The position numbers were made by a program, and so were the translations under genes. Below, piece after piece: positions 1 through 9,723 of a stretch of 64,000 nt of DNA. Every line of letters starts with the position of its first letter. The first letter of the stretch is position 1. The stretch is from Rhodococcus globerulus NBRC 14531 (GTDB taxonomy: Bacteria; Actinomycetota; Actinomycetes; Mycobacteriales; Mycobacteriaceae). The notes below the pieces were generated by a model. The model had not been told where the DNA came from and made no database searches. It worked only from the letters and a program-made list of their open reading frames with translations. The DNA lies in NCBI RefSeq assembly GCF_001894805.1, contig NZ_BCWX01000001.1:1116001-1180000 (forward strand), given 5' to 3'.

Positions 1-524
1 GTGCTGCGCCCACGGTGATGAAGTTGCGGACTCTGCTCCCGGTGCTAGCCGGGTGGTCGGTCTTCATGTCCGCCGTGATCTGGACAATTGCCGGACCTGT
101 AGTCGGAGCGATCGACGGCCACTTCTGGCAGCTCTTCGGAACCGGAATCGTCGCGATCTTCTGTACCGCGCTGTTCACGACGGTGTTCGCACGGCTACTC
201 GGGCTCCTCGCAGTCATCCCGGCGGTCGCAATCTTGATGTTCCTCGGGGTTCCGGCGTCTGGTGGTGCGATGTCGGTCTACATGGAACCAGAGATATTCC
301 GAGTGCTCCACGGCATCCTGCCGATGCCTGCTGCCGTGGAATCGGTACGGTCGATTCTGTACTTCGGCGCGGACACAGTCGGGTCGCATCTGATCACGTT
401 TGTGATCTGGGGCGTTGTCTCCTTGCTGTGCGTCATGGTCATCGACAAGGTTCGTTCCGCTCGGGCCGAAGATCTGCCCCCGGAGCACGCGGATCTGCCC
501 CAGGCTCAGCTGTCTGCTGTTTAG
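1..524 (+). CDS. YhgE/Pip (DUF3533-like) integral membrane protein, C-terminal part
   Basis: The frame is open to the left edge, so this is the C-terminal part of a larger protein; the GTG at 15 is internal. The visible part has about four hydrophobic segments. Between the third and fourth lies a conserved-looking loop (GVPASGG, then LHGILPMPAAVESVRSILYFG) typical of the C-terminal half of YhgE/Pip or DUF3533 ABC-2-like permeases. The tail after the last segment is short, charged and presumably cytoplasmic. It converges on mycP4, with the two stop codons overlapping by 4 bases. Some relatives move lipids or act as phage receptors. The role here is unknown, and a link to the adjacent ESX-4 locus rests on position only. 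Confidence 0.7.
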   Translation, partial: AAPTVMKLRTLLPVLAGWSVFMSAVIWTIAGPVVGAIDGHFWQLFGTGIVAIFCTALFTTVFARLLGLLAVIPAVAILMFLGVPASGGAMSVYMEPEIFRVLHGILPMPAAVESVRSILYFGADTVGSHLITFVIWGVVSLLCVMVIDKVRSARAEDLPPEHADLPQAQLSAV

Positions 525-1924
525 CGACGACGTGAACGGTGTCCTCGCTCTGCAAACACACGACGTATCGGAAACGATGACAGCAGGGCGAGGACACCGA
601 GCGAACCTACGGCCGCGACGCCCAGGAGAGCCGCGTCGCGCGCGCGGTTGTCCGGCGGCGGCGGTACGGGCAGCGCAGCCAGAGTCGAGGTGTGGTGACC
701 GAGCGGATAGGTTTCGACATCGCTCGGCAGCGCGGTGACGGCTGCCAACGGATCGACCACCCCATGCCCGACGTAGGGGTTCCAGCCCTCGGCCGGGGCG
801 TGTGCCGTCGACTCGATGCGCTGAACTACCTGTGCAGCGGTGAGATCCGGGTATCGGGATCGAACCAGCGCCGCGGTTGCCGCGACGTACGGCGCCGCAA
901 AACTTGTCCCGTTGATTGCTTGAACGGAGCCGTCCGGGCCGTACGTTCCGTTGGTCAACCCAGGTTCGGTGGGATGGAGTGACACTACTGCGGTACCGGG
1001 AGCGGCCACATCGACCCAGGGACCACCGAGGCTGAACGAGCTTGCCGCCCCGTTGGGATCGACGGATCCGACGGTCAGTACGAAGTCGTCGTACCAGGCG
1101 GGGCTGGCGAGCGTGTTGACCGAATTCCACAGGTCAGCATCGAGTGTCAGCGGGCTAGGAGTGGGATTCTGGGTCTTGCAGCCGCCGGATCCGACATTTC
1201 CTGCCGCGGCCACGACAACGATGTCCTTGACGAGCGCGGCGTATTGGATTGCGGCACCGAGGCGTTGATCGTCGATACCCTCGGCTGCCGACTTGCACGC
1301 AACTTCGGAGATGTTGATGACGGTGGCTCCCATGTCGGAGGCGTGACGGACAGCCATGGCCATCGTGTCGACATTTCCGTACCCCGCCGAGTTCTCGGCG
1401 ATTTTCGGGTCGCCTTGGCTGCCGGCAAGGGAGTACGCCGAACTGGACTGTCGGATCGTAATGATTGTCGCGCCGGGTGCGGCGCCGGAGAAGCCTGACC
1501 CAGTCACAGGTTGAGCGCCGATCAACCCAGCGACGACGGTACCGTGGGCGTCGCAATCCTCCGTTCCGTCGGCAGCTCCCACGTAGTCGCCACCGGGTTC
1601 CAGATTGGGAAGTCGGGGATGACGGCTGACTCCGGTATCGATCACCGCGACACGCTGCCCTGCACCGGTCGTGATCGGCCAGACCGTATCGAATGCCAAG
1701 TCCAGCTGGGCAGGAGGGACATTGGCACCGTCGCCGCCCGACACTGCCGGGACGCACAGAGTGCGCTGTTGCGTGGCTTGCGGTGGCGCCGCGGGGCCGT
1801 CTTCGGGAAGCATCAACGGATCGACGGGTGGCGGCATCGCGCCGACAGCTACGCCTTGCCCCGCACATAGTGCGAGTGCGGCGATGGCGAGGAGTGTCGC
1901 AGTCCAGGATATTCCACGGTTCAT
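521..1924 (-). CDS. mycP4: Mycosin, membrane-anchored subtilisin-like protease of ESX-4
   Basis: This 467-residue S8 serine protease belongs to the type VII secretion system. It has an N-terminal signal peptide (about 1-29) and a catalytic triad readable as D96 (VAVIDTG), H127 (CDAHGT) and S341 (NGTSFAAP), with oxyanion N243 (AAGN). A C-terminal transmembrane helix is followed by a basic tail. Mycosins sit with the protease domain on the outer face of the membrane and stabilise the secretion complex. The ATG at 1924 was chosen over the longer open frame because it starts directly at the signal peptide. It lies 17 bases after eccD, so the two form one leftward operon. Confidence 0.92.
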   Translation of the reverse strand: MNRGISWTATLLAIAALALCAGQGVAVGAMPPPVDPLMLPEDGPAAPPQATQQRTLCVPAVSGGDGANVPPAQLDLAFDTVWPITTGAGQRVAVIDTGVSRHPRLPNLEPGGDYVGAADGTEDCDAHGTVVAGLIGAQPVTGSGFSGAAPGATIITIRQSSSAYSLAGSQGDPKIAENSAGYGNVDTMAMAVRHASDMGATVINISEVACKSAAEGIDDQRLGAAIQYAALVKDIVVVAAAGNVGSGGCKTQNPTPSPLTLDADLWNSVNTLASPAWYDDFVLTVGSVDPNGAASSFSLGGPWVDVAAPGTAVVSLHPTEPGLTNGTYGPDGSVQAINGTSFAAPYVAATAALVRSRYPDLTAAQVVQRIESTAHAPAEGWNPYVGHGVVDPLAAVTALPSDVETYPLGHHTSTLAALPVPPPPDNRARDAALLGVAAVGSLGVLALLSSFPIRRVFAERGHRSRRR

Positions 1925-1941
1925 GCGTGTATGTCCGACGC

Positions 1942-3408
1942 TCAGAGTCCGCGCATGACCGAAAATAGATCGGTCACCCAACAGATCAGAGGCACGATCA
2001 GCGCGATTGCAGCCAAGTCGACCAACTCTGCAACCCGTCGCATCACCGGGCTGAACACCCGGTTCGGTGCGAGGATGCCGAGCACGAGTGCCAGGATGAG
2101 AACGGCCATGGCGAGGGCAAATACGACGACGGCGTCGTCTTTGTGTAACCAGATCTGGGCGCCCAGAACAACTAGCACGATGGCAGCCCCACACGCGATG
2201 AGGGGAACCGCCTGGGCGGTACCGGCAAATGTGCGTCCGCGGAGCATCAGAACGCCTGCGGTGACTCCGGCAAGGGCAAGGCCGGACCAGACGATTCCGT
2301 CGTCGGTATGGACCGCGGCCACGCTCAGCGCACCGGTCATGGCCGTCACGGATGTCGCGACCACCAAACCGGTCAGGTAACTGCGGGCGCGTCCGGTTCG
2401 CTCGGTCAGTTCGTCGAAATTCGGCATGTCGGGTTCGGCGGCAAGATCACGAGCTTCGTCCAAGGGATTTGCCGGTACCGGCACTGGCGGCAACGGAAGC
2501 TTGGCAAGAATCATCGATAGCCGGGCCGAGTAGGCGAGGGTGATCAGCGCGAGTGCGATGGCGACTGCGCTTATAGTTTCCAGCGAAACGCGCGGTAGCA
2601 GCGTTGCTGCCGCAGCAGCTGCGGTTGCGGCCAACGAGATGCCGAAAAGTGCTGTGAATGTGGCTAACCCGACGCCGCAGAGGCGCAGGCATAGTAAAGC
2701 GACCGATGCGACGAGCACGGAACCCATGAGAAGGTGTGGCGCCTCTAGGTCGTCGGGCACGGCAAGGAGACCAGCCGTGAATGCAAGTGGAATGCCGGCG
2801 CAACCGAGGACCAGGGCGCTTCCACTGTCGTGGTAGACGCGGGCTGTCACGATCGACGCAATGGTCAGTAGAAGGGACGTGATGAAAGCGCAAGTGGCAC
2901 CCGATATTCCGGTTGCGCCGACAATCAGCGCGGCGGAGCCGAGCATCGATGCGAGGACAGCGATCACAGAGCCGGTGATCCGTGCGGCCAGTGGTGTCCA
3001 CCGCCGGTAGGTCTGCGCGTCGGTGGCGGCGACGGTGTACATGATGTCGTCGAACAACGGCGGTGGAGCGGCAGCGTCCGCGGCTTCGAGAACGAGTAGT
3101 TCTCCGTCACGGATTCCATGCTCGTGAAGGGAGAGCGTGCCCGACAGCGGTGCGCGGCCAACCTTGGCCAGTGTCCAGTCCGTCGGTTCGAATTGTTCGG
3201 ATACGGTGTCGAAATCGTTGGAGCCGCTGTGGCTTCGAATAGTGTCGACTATGCCGGGAATGACCAGTACGAGCGGAATGCGCAGCGGCACTGCGAGATC
3301 GACCTGCGAATGTGCCGAGAGAACTGTCAGTCGACACAGCTCTGCCGACGGTGCGCTACGACGATCACCTGGCGCCGCCGGCGCCGTGTCGGTTGTCGAC
3401 ATGCTCAT
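1942..3408 (-). CDS. eccD4: EccD, polytopic membrane channel component of ESX-4
   Basis: This 488-residue protein has a ubiquitin-like (YukD) domain at about 24-110, then roughly eleven hydrophobic helices from about residue 145 to the C-terminus. EccD forms the large membrane vestibule of the type VII secretion complex. The order YukD-like domain then 11 TM helices, and the position beside mycP and divergent from eccC, match the ESX-4 locus of mycobacteria. Two nearby ATGs (3408 and 3402) could start it; the first is used here. It is transcribed away from eccC4, with a 243-base intergenic region between them that should hold both promoters. Confidence 0.92.
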   Translation of the reverse strand: MSMSTTDTAPAAPGDRRSAPSAELCRLTVLSAHSQVDLAVPLRIPLVLVIPGIVDTIRSHSGSNDFDTVSEQFEPTDWTLAKVGRAPLSGTLSLHEHGIRDGELLVLEAADAAAPPPLFDDIMYTVAATDAQTYRRWTPLAARITGSVIAVLASMLGSAALIVGATGISGATCAFITSLLLTIASIVTARVYHDSGSALVLGCAGIPLAFTAGLLAVPDDLEAPHLLMGSVLVASVALLCLRLCGVGLATFTALFGISLAATAAAAAATLLPRVSLETISAVAIALALITLAYSARLSMILAKLPLPPVPVPANPLDEARDLAAEPDMPNFDELTERTGRARSYLTGLVVATSVTAMTGALSVAAVHTDDGIVWSGLALAGVTAGVLMLRGRTFAGTAQAVPLIACGAAIVLVVLGAQIWLHKDDAVVVFALAMAVLILALVLGILAPNRVFSPVMRRVAELVDLAAIALIVPLICWVTDLFSVMRGL

Positions 3409-3651
3409 GAATCAACCCCACTGTTCACTGTCGAACCCCACCCTTCGACGCGATTCCCCGTTCGCGTCCCCCTTCTTTATCGGAACCATACGACACCGGA
3501 CTGGGAATTGCTGCCGCCACTGCTCCAGTGGAACGGTTGCGCTCGAAGGTCTTGTCGGCCCGATGGGTTAGTGTCTTCTCGTTGCGTGGACTTTGTGCCG
3601 TGGGGGCGGTTCGGTTGATGTCGGACACATCGCAGCGCTGTAGGGGGCGAA

Positions 3652-6600
3652 GTGAGTACAGTCAGATTTTTGCGTCGGGCTCGGCGTGAGGCGCCACGGG
3701 CGCCAGGCGGCGAGGTGACGTTGCAGGCGCCGCCCGAGATCCCTCGTGCGACTCCTGGCAATCTGCTGACCAAATTGCTCCCGGTGGTGATGGTGGTGGC
3801 AATGATCGGCATGGTCGCGTTGATGTTCACGTCGGGAATGGCGCGAAATCCCATGTCCCTGTTGTTTCCGATCATGATGATGGTCTCGATGCTCGGGATG
3901 CTGGCCGGTGGGGGTCGTAGTGGTGGCGCGCGGACCGCCGAGGTCAACGAGGACCGTAAGGACTATCTTCGTTATCTCGATCAGTTGCGTCGTGATGTCG
4001 ACGAGACCGGGCAGGCGCAACGTCGGGCACTCGAATGGAGTAGTCCGCAGCCGTCGTTGCTGTGGACCCTGGCGGGCACGTCACGCATGTGGGAGCGTCA
4101 GATAACGGACCCCGATTATTGTCACGTGCGTGTCGGTCTCGGCAGTCAGAGACTGGCGACTCGTCTGATCTCGCCGGAGACCGGACCGGTTGAAGACCTC
4201 GAACCGGTTGCATCCGTGTCGCTTCGACGATTTGTCCGTTCCCATTCGGTGGTCGAGGATCTTCCGACTGCGGTATCGCTGCGGGGGTTCGCCTCGATAG
4301 CGCTCGAAGGTCAGCGGGACGCGGCGCGGTCGTTGGTCAGGGCGATGTTGATGCAGTTGTGTACTTTTCACGGTCCTGACATATTGCAGATCGCTGTGGT
4401 GCGTGGCCCCGATACTCAGGTCGAATGGGAATGGGTCAAGTGGTTGCCGCACACGCAGCACCCGGAGGCATATGACGGGGCGGGCGCGGCGCGGATGGTG
4501 TACGGCTCCTATCTCGAGTTGGAAGGTGCTCTGGGTGAGCAACTTTCGATGCGAGGCCGCTTCTCGCGAAACGCGCCCGCATCGTCAGGTGTGCCGCATG
4601 TCGTCGTTGTCGTCGACGGCGGATTGCTGGAAGGCGATTCGGGTCTGTTGACGGGAGCGGGTCTGGATTCGGTGACGATCCTGGACCTGTGTGGTTTCTC
4701 GTCGTCGTTGTCGGCCAGTCGTGGTTTGCGTCTGGTGGTCGCTCCCGATCAAGTGGGCGCGGTCAGTAGTGCCGGCGTCGAGAAGTTTGCGCGCCCTGAT
4801 TCCGTCTCCACGACTACCGCCCAGACCTTCGGCCGACGGATGGCACCGTACCGTGCTGCTTCACAGAACGCTGTCGATTCGGGGGACGACGACACGGCGT
4901 CGCGCTCGTGGAGTCAGATGCTTGGCATCGGAAACGCTGCGCGGTTCAACCCGGAGCATGCGTGGTTGCCTCGCCAGGGACGTGATCGACTGCGGGTGCC
5001 GATCGGTGTCGGTGCCGACGGTCAACCTGTCGAACTCGACCTCAAGGAATCGGCTGAGAACGGAATGGGGCCGCACGGTTTGTGCATCGGGGCAACAGGT
5101 TCGGGAAAATCGGAGTTTCTTCGGACGCTTGTGCTCGGTTTGATCGCGACACACTCGCCGAACGCCCTCAATCTTGTCCTCGTGGATTTCAAGGGTGGGG
5201 CAACCTTCCTCGGTCTCGAAGAGGCACCGCACGTTGCGGCCGTCATCACCAACCTTGCCGAAGAACTGGCCATGGTGGACCGAATGCGCGACGCACTTGC
5301 CGGTGAAATGAACCGTCGTCAAGAACTCCTCCGGGCAGCGGGAAACTTCGCAAATGTGTCGGACTACGAAAAAGCGCGGATGGCGGGTGCCGCACTCGAC
5401 CCGCTGCCTGCCCTGTTCGTCGTAGTGGACGAGTTCTCCGAATTGCTCAGTCAACAACCGGAATTCGCTGACCTCTTCGTGGCAATAGGCCGACTCGGCA
5501 GATCGCTGCACATCCACCTGCTGCTTGCCAGCCAACGTCTGGACGAAGGGAAACTGCGTGGGCTCGACAGTCATCTGTCGTACCGAATCGGCTTGAAGAC
5601 ATTCTCCGCCAACGAGTCTCGAACCGTGTTGGGGGTCCCCGACGCATACTATCTACCCGGAAATCCAGGCGCCGGATATGTGAAAGCGGATTCTGCCGAG
5701 ATCGTGCGCTTTCAAGGCGCGTACGTCTCCGGACCCTATGAGGGTGCGAGGATTGCGCCGACGCGACTTGCGACGGAACAATCCGTCGGTCTCGCTCCGG
5801 TGTTGTTCACCGCTGCGACGGTGATCAGTGATCACCTCCCGGAGGATGTGGTGGAGCCGGACTTCGTAGATATGGGGGAGGCAGGTGACGAATCACGAAC
5901 GCTCATGGGAGTTCTCGTCGACAGGATCAAGGAGTACGGTCCGCGCGCGCACGAAGTGTGGCTTCCTCCGCTCTCCGAGTCTCCGACGCTCGATCAGCTT
6001 CTTCCGCGCGCCGTGTCGCGTGATCCGAATCTGCCCCGTGGGAATTTGAGTGCAGCGTTCGGAATTGTCGACAGGCCGTTCGACCAGCGGCGCGACCCAC
6101 TTGTTGTCGACCTCAACGGGTCGACCGGAAATGTAGCGATCGTCGGCGGCCCGCAGTCGGGGAAATCGACGGCACTGCGGTCCCTGATCATGGCGTTTGC
6201 TCTGACGCATACCGCGGAGCAGGTGCAGTTCTATTGCCTCGATTTCGGCGGCGGAACCTTGCTGGGACTGCGGGACCTTCCGCACGTCGGTTCGGTGGCA
6301 AATCGTCTCGACCAGGACAGGGTCCGGCGAACAGTGGCGGAGGTTTCGACGGTAGTGCAGCAACGGGAGCGACTCTTCCGTGAACTCGGTATCGACTCGA
6401 TGGTCGAATTCCGGCGACTGCGCACTGCCGATCCCCGCGGAGTTGGTGTCGCCGCCGGGCTCGAACGCGACAGGTTCGGCGATATCTTCCTGGTGATCGA
6501 CGGGTGGCCAAGCGTTCGTTCCGACTTCGAATCTCTGGAAGGGCCGATCAGTATCCTTGCGGCGCAGGGATTGTCATTCGGGGTTCACGTCATGGTCACC

Positions 6601-7662
6601 GCGCCGAGGTGGGCAGATATTCGGCCGGCATTGAAGGATCAGCTCGGCACGCGGATTGAACTTCGCCTGGGTGACCCAGGAGACTCCGACGCGGGGCGCC
6701 AGAAAGCGAATCTGGTTCCGGAACGTCATGCGGGGCGCGGTATCACTCGTGAAGGCCTGCACTTGTTGATCGGGCTTCCGCGTATGGATGGTATCTCCAG
6801 CAGCGTAGAACTGAGCGCCGCGGTATCTGATTCGGTGATGCGCATCGCGGCTATGTCGACGTCTCGACCCGCTCCGCCAGTTCGGATGCTCCCTGAATCA
6901 TATACGCGTGCAGAGCTTCTCGCGTCCGTTGGAGACAGGTGGCCGCAGGCAAGCGCGGGTGACGGTCGGTGTCTGCGGGTACCTGTCGGGCTGGGTGAAA
7001 CCGACCTCGAACCTGTCTACATGGACTTCGCGGAGCATCCGCACCTCCTGATATTCGGCGATACCGCCTGCGGGAAAACGTCGCTGCTCCGCGGCATAGC
7101 CGAAGGGATCATGGCGTCGAACACACCGGCGCAGGCGAAATTGATCATCGGTGACTATCGCCATTCGATGTTGGGTGTGGTCGACGGCAATCACCTCGGT
7201 GGATACTCGGCCTCAGCGGCGACATTCGGTGAACTGATGGCGGACCTTGCTCGGATCGTCGGCGGAAGAATGCCGAATTCGGATACGACGCAACAACAAC
7301 TGCGAGAACGCTCGTGGTGGTCGGGACCGGAAATCTACGTGATCATCGACGACTACGACCTGGTGGCAACATCCACCGGCAACCCGGTGGCGGCATTGCT
7401 CGAGTTCATTCCCCACTCGAAGGACGTGGGGCTGCATCTGGTGATCGCCCGACGATCCGGCGGGGCAGGGCGTGCACTGTTCGAACCGGTGATTGCCCGG
7501 ATCCGCGACATGGCACCTGCCGGCGTCGTGATGAGTGGCAGCCGCGACGAGGGGAATCTGGTTGGCGCCGTGCGTGGTTCCGAGATGCCGCAGGGGCGGG
7601 GTACGTACGTGTCTCGGTCGCAGACCCAGCTGGTGCAGCTACCGTGGATGCCACCGCTGTGA
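3652..7662 (+). CDS. eccC4: EccC, FtsK/SpoIIIE-type ATPase of ESX-4
   Basis: This 1336-residue protein is the motor of type VII secretion. Two N-terminal transmembrane helices (about 38-83) are followed by three tandem FtsK/SpoIIIE ATPase domains. All three Walker A loops are intact: GATGSGKS at 480-487, GGPQSGKS at 832-839 and GDTACGKT at 1136-1143. Walker B strands are VVVDEF in domain 1, FLVIDGW in domain 2 and YVIIDDYD in domain 3; the latter two lack the catalytic Glu pattern, as is usual for ATPases 2 and 3. It is a single polypeptide rather than an EccCa/EccCb split. The GTG start has a strong AGGGGG ribosome site upstream. The stop overlaps the next gene. Confidence 0.95.
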   Translation: MSTVRFLRRARREAPRAPGGEVTLQAPPEIPRATPGNLLTKLLPVVMVVAMIGMVALMFTSGMARNPMSLLFPIMMMVSMLGMLAGGGRSGGARTAEVNEDRKDYLRYLDQLRRDVDETGQAQRRALEWSSPQPSLLWTLAGTSRMWERQITDPDYCHVRVGLGSQRLATRLISPETGPVEDLEPVASVSLRRFVRSHSVVEDLPTAVSLRGFASIALEGQRDAARSLVRAMLMQLCTFHGPDILQIAVVRGPDTQVEWEWVKWLPHTQHPEAYDGAGAARMVYGSYLELEGALGEQLSMRGRFSRNAPASSGVPHVVVVVDGGLLEGDSGLLTGAGLDSVTILDLCGFSSSLSASRGLRLVVAPDQVGAVSSAGVEKFARPDSVSTTTAQTFGRRMAPYRAASQNAVDSGDDDTASRSWSQMLGIGNAARFNPEHAWLPRQGRDRLRVPIGVGADGQPVELDLKESAENGMGPHGLCIGATGSGKSEFLRTLVLGLIATHSPNALNLVLVDFKGGATFLGLEEAPHVAAVITNLAEELAMVDRMRDALAGEMNRRQELLRAAGNFANVSDYEKARMAGAALDPLPALFVVVDEFSELLSQQPEFADLFVAIGRLGRSLHIHLLLASQRLDEGKLRGLDSHLSYRIGLKTFSANESRTVLGVPDAYYLPGNPGAGYVKADSAEIVRFQGAYVSGPYEGARIAPTRLATEQSVGLAPVLFTAATVISDHLPEDVVEPDFVDMGEAGDESRTLMGVLVDRIKEYGPRAHEVWLPPLSESPTLDQLLPRAVSRDPNLPRGNLSAAFGIVDRPFDQRRDPLVVDLNGSTGNVAIVGGPQSGKSTALRSLIMAFALTHTAEQVQFYCLDFGGGTLLGLRDLPHVGSVANRLDQDRVRRTVAEVSTVVQQRERLFRELGIDSMVEFRRLRTADPRGVGVAAGLERDRFGDIFLVIDGWPSVRSDFESLEGPISILAAQGLSFGVHVMVTAPRWADIRPALKDQLGTRIELRLGDPGDSDAGRQKANLVPERHAGRGITREGLHLLIGLPRMDGISSSVELSAAVSDSVMRIAAMSTSRPAPPVRMLPESYTRAELLASVGDRWPQASAGDGRCLRVPVGLGETDLEPVYMDFAEHPHLLIFGDTACGKTSLLRGIAEGIMASNTPAQAKLIIGDYRHSMLGVVDGNHLGGYSASAATFGELMADLARIVGGRMPNSDTTQQQLRERSWWSGPEIYVIIDDYDLVATSTGNPVAALLEFIPHSKDVGLHLVIARRSGGAGRALFEPVIARIRDMAPAGVVMSGSRDEGNLVGAVRGSEMPQGRGTYVSRSQTQLVQLPWMPPL

Positions 7663-9146
7663 CATCGGGTCACACGTTGTCGGTGTCTGTTCATATAGGT
7701 TCGTCCAACGCGTGGTCGGCAACCGGGCAACGCGAATTCTGTTGCAGAGTCGACACCGAGCAGCATTCGTCGCCGGCCGCCGCGTTGCCTGCAGTCAATC
7801 CGCTCGATTTCATCGACGACAACTACATGGAGATCGGTGGACGAATCGCGCCTACCGATCTCGAACTGGTGCACTTGATTTTGCACACCGTGCAAGGTTG
7901 CGGTCTGGCAGATGCGGATGTGCTGTACCTGAGCTATCCGACCGAGTGGGGAAATACCCGAAAGGGACGGTTGCTCGACGCTGCGCGCCAGGTCGGGTAC
8001 GACGTTGTCCTTGTCCCGACCGCGATTGCGATTGCGCGCGCCACCCGGGGGAGCTGGCGAGCGAGGTGCATCGTGGTCGAGATCCGCGGTGGTGACGTTG
8101 TCGTTTCGTGTGTGCGCGATTTCGACGGAGACGTCACGCTCATGAACACCCAGCGCAGAGCACTGTCGGAATTGCCGCAACTATTCGGTGAATTCGAGGA
8201 ACTGACAGTTCGGGACTCTGTAGTAGTTGTCGGGCGACATTCGCATTCGATTGCGTCGTCCTTGGAGCGCGGGTCGCGAAGCATTCACGGCTATGCGAGC
8301 GTGCGTGTTCTCGACGAGAGTCGGATCGTGCGAGCGATCGTTGATCCGCGGGTGCGTCTGGAGTCGGTCACAGCAGAAAATTCGGCGGGTCGGGCTGTGG
8401 ACAACTCGGCATTCGGAGACCGGTGGGTGCCGCCGTCAAGGCTGGTCACGCCAGCCGATTCGGGTGTCCGCCAGCGCCGCTGGTTGCCGGTGCTGGCGGT
8501 GTCAGTCGTTGTTGTCGGACTGCTCGGGGTGGGCGTGGCGGTCGCGACCGGGCGAGGCGGCGTCGAAAGCACTGCGGTCGAAGGTACTGCGGTCGAAGCC
8601 CGAACTACTGACGGTGAGTCTGCCGATGTGGTGCCGCCGACCGCACAACCGACCACACTGGGGAGTGCCCAGCCGAGCACGCTGGTGCCTTCCACTACGT
8701 CGGCCGTGGCAACGACAACAATCCCGCTCGCCGGTGGCAACGTGAGCGTTGTCGTGCCGGCGGGGTGGGCGGCTGATCGCGGCGGATCGGCCGCAGGACG
8801 GATGGACTTGATTCCGGCGTCTGGGAATGATCGCAAAATCGTCATCGTCGAGAAGGAGCTCCGTGCAGGCGTCGAGTTCGACGCGGTCGAGATCGATCTG
8901 CGTGAGCAGCTTTCGGCGATAGAGGATCCACTCCGCTTCGGAAACCTCGAGTCCACTGTTGCCGTGGACGGACGAAAGGTTCTGTTGTACAGGGAATTTC
9001 CGGATGGATATTCCGAAGTTCGGTGGCAGGTATTTGTCGAACGTGGCAGGCAGGTGAGTATCGGATGCCAGTACCTCGTCGGTGAATGGGACGCGTTCGA
9101 GCCGGAGTGCGCTCAGATCGTCGAATCACTGTCGTCCGTGAATTGA
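7659..9146 (+). CDS. Type VII secretion-associated membrane protein (Rv3446c/TIGR03931-like)
   Basis: This 495-residue protein is translationally coupled to eccC4 by a GTGA overlap. Residues 1 to about 230 read as a degenerate actin/Hsp70-like fold: VSVHIGSSNAW in place of the phosphate-1 loop, YPTEWG followed by DVVLVPTAIAIA, then VVEIRGGDVVVS. A transmembrane helix (about 275-297), a Thr/Ala-rich linker and an extracytoplasmic domain beginning with VSVVVPAGWAADRG follow. The C-terminal domain and position match the family annotated as type VII secretion-associated protein next to ESX-4. Its biochemical role is unknown. The nucleotide-binding motifs look eroded, so a structural or regulatory role is likelier than ATP hydrolysis. 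Confidence 0.8.
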   Translation: MTSGHTLSVSVHIGSSNAWSATGQREFCCRVDTEQHSSPAAALPAVNPLDFIDDNYMEIGGRIAPTDLELVHLILHTVQGCGLADADVLYLSYPTEWGNTRKGRLLDAARQVGYDVVLVPTAIAIARATRGSWRARCIVVEIRGGDVVVSCVRDFDGDVTLMNTQRRALSELPQLFGEFEELTVRDSVVVVGRHSHSIASSLERGSRSIHGYASVRVLDESRIVRAIVDPRVRLESVTAENSAGRAVDNSAFGDRWVPPSRLVTPADSGVRQRRWLPVLAVSVVVVGLLGVGVAVATGRGGVESTAVEGTAVEARTTDGESADVVPPTAQPTTLGSAQPSTLVPSTTSAVATTTIPLAGGNVSVVVPAGWAADRGGSAAGRMDLIPASGNDRKIVIVEKELRAGVEFDAVEIDLREQLSAIEDPLRFGNLESTVAVDGRKVLLYREFPDGYSEVRWQVFVERGRQVSIGCQYLVGEWDAFEPECAQIVESLSSVN

Positions 9147-9173
9147 CCGCGCGAAATTTCTTTTCGAACCGCC

Positions 9174-9200
9174 GGAACCGTCGGCGAGTGCGCGGCGTCC
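9174..9200 (+). promoter_or_regulatory. Candidate SigM-type ECF promoter before the esx pair
   Basis: GGAACC at 9174-9179 is separated by 16 bases from CGTCC at 9196-9200. From memory, the mycobacterial SigM consensus is GGGAACC, 15-17 bases, CGTCR, and SigM drives esxT/esxU in M. tuberculosis. The last base deviates. It would give a leader of roughly 90 bases before the ATG at 9301. Confidence 0.5.
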
Positions 9201-9300
9201 AAGTATGTGTAGCGCACATCAGGTACTTGTTGCCGGCGAAGGTCCGCCGGATGTGAGCCACCGCCGACACCGCGCATGCACATCACAACCAGGGGGAAAC

Positions 9301-9606
9301 ATGGGCTTTACCGCAACTACCGCTGAATTGATCAGTTCGGCGAATGTCATCAACGGCCATTTGGGCGACATCAGAGGTCTGGTGAATGCTGTTCGATCCG
9401 AGGCGGAAGCGTCGAGCGGTTCGTGGAAGGGCAGTGCGCACACCGAATATGCCGACATCATGGTGCGCTACAACAACGCTGCCATGAAGCTCGATACGGC
9501 GCTGGGCGATATCTGTGAGCAGATCAAGCAGTCGGCCGGAACGTTCGACAGCGCAGAATCCGACAACGTGAGTTCGTTGCGCGGCGCGACCGTCAACATG
9601 TCCTGA
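9301..9606 (+). CDS. WXG100-family ESX-4 substrate
   Basis: This 101-residue, wholly helical small protein has a W-x-G turn (SGSWKGSAH) in the middle, the hallmark of EsxA/EsxB-type secreted proteins. It is the first of two consecutive WXG100 genes after eccC and the T7SS-associated gene, the place of esxU/esxT in mycobacteria. The two probably form a heterodimer that EccC recognises. The ATG at 9301, following CAGGGGGAAAC, was chosen over upstream in-frame starts because it has a good ribosome site and gives the standard family length. Which of the two corresponds to EsxT or EsxU cannot be settled by reading. Confidence 0.87.
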   Translation: MGFTATTAELISSANVINGHLGDIRGLVNAVRSEAEASSGSWKGSAHTEYADIMVRYNNAAMKLDTALGDICEQIKQSAGTFDSAESDNVSSLRGATVNMS

Positions 9607-9723
9607 GTGCTCTGAATCAGGCTCCGCGCAAGAACATTCGGTGAGTCGACTGAGATCGTCCCGGATGCGACAGACATACAGAGATCAGATTCGATACGGA
9701 CATAAAGTGGAACGGGAGTGGTT

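Noticed and set aside
195..1130. Long minus-strand open frame overlapping mycP4 and the left-edge gene
   Set aside because: Arg/Ser-rich translation typical of an alternative frame in high-GC DNA; it is a shadow of real genes.
3482..3507. GGAACC upstream of eccC as a second SigM promoter
   Set aside because: No CGTC element lies 15-18 bases downstream.
8560..8605. Short repeat AGCACTGCGGTCGAAGGTACTGCGGTCGAAG in the T7SS-associated gene
   Set aside because: It encodes a few Ala/Val/Glu residues in the linker after the TM helix; ordinary low-complexity linker expansion.
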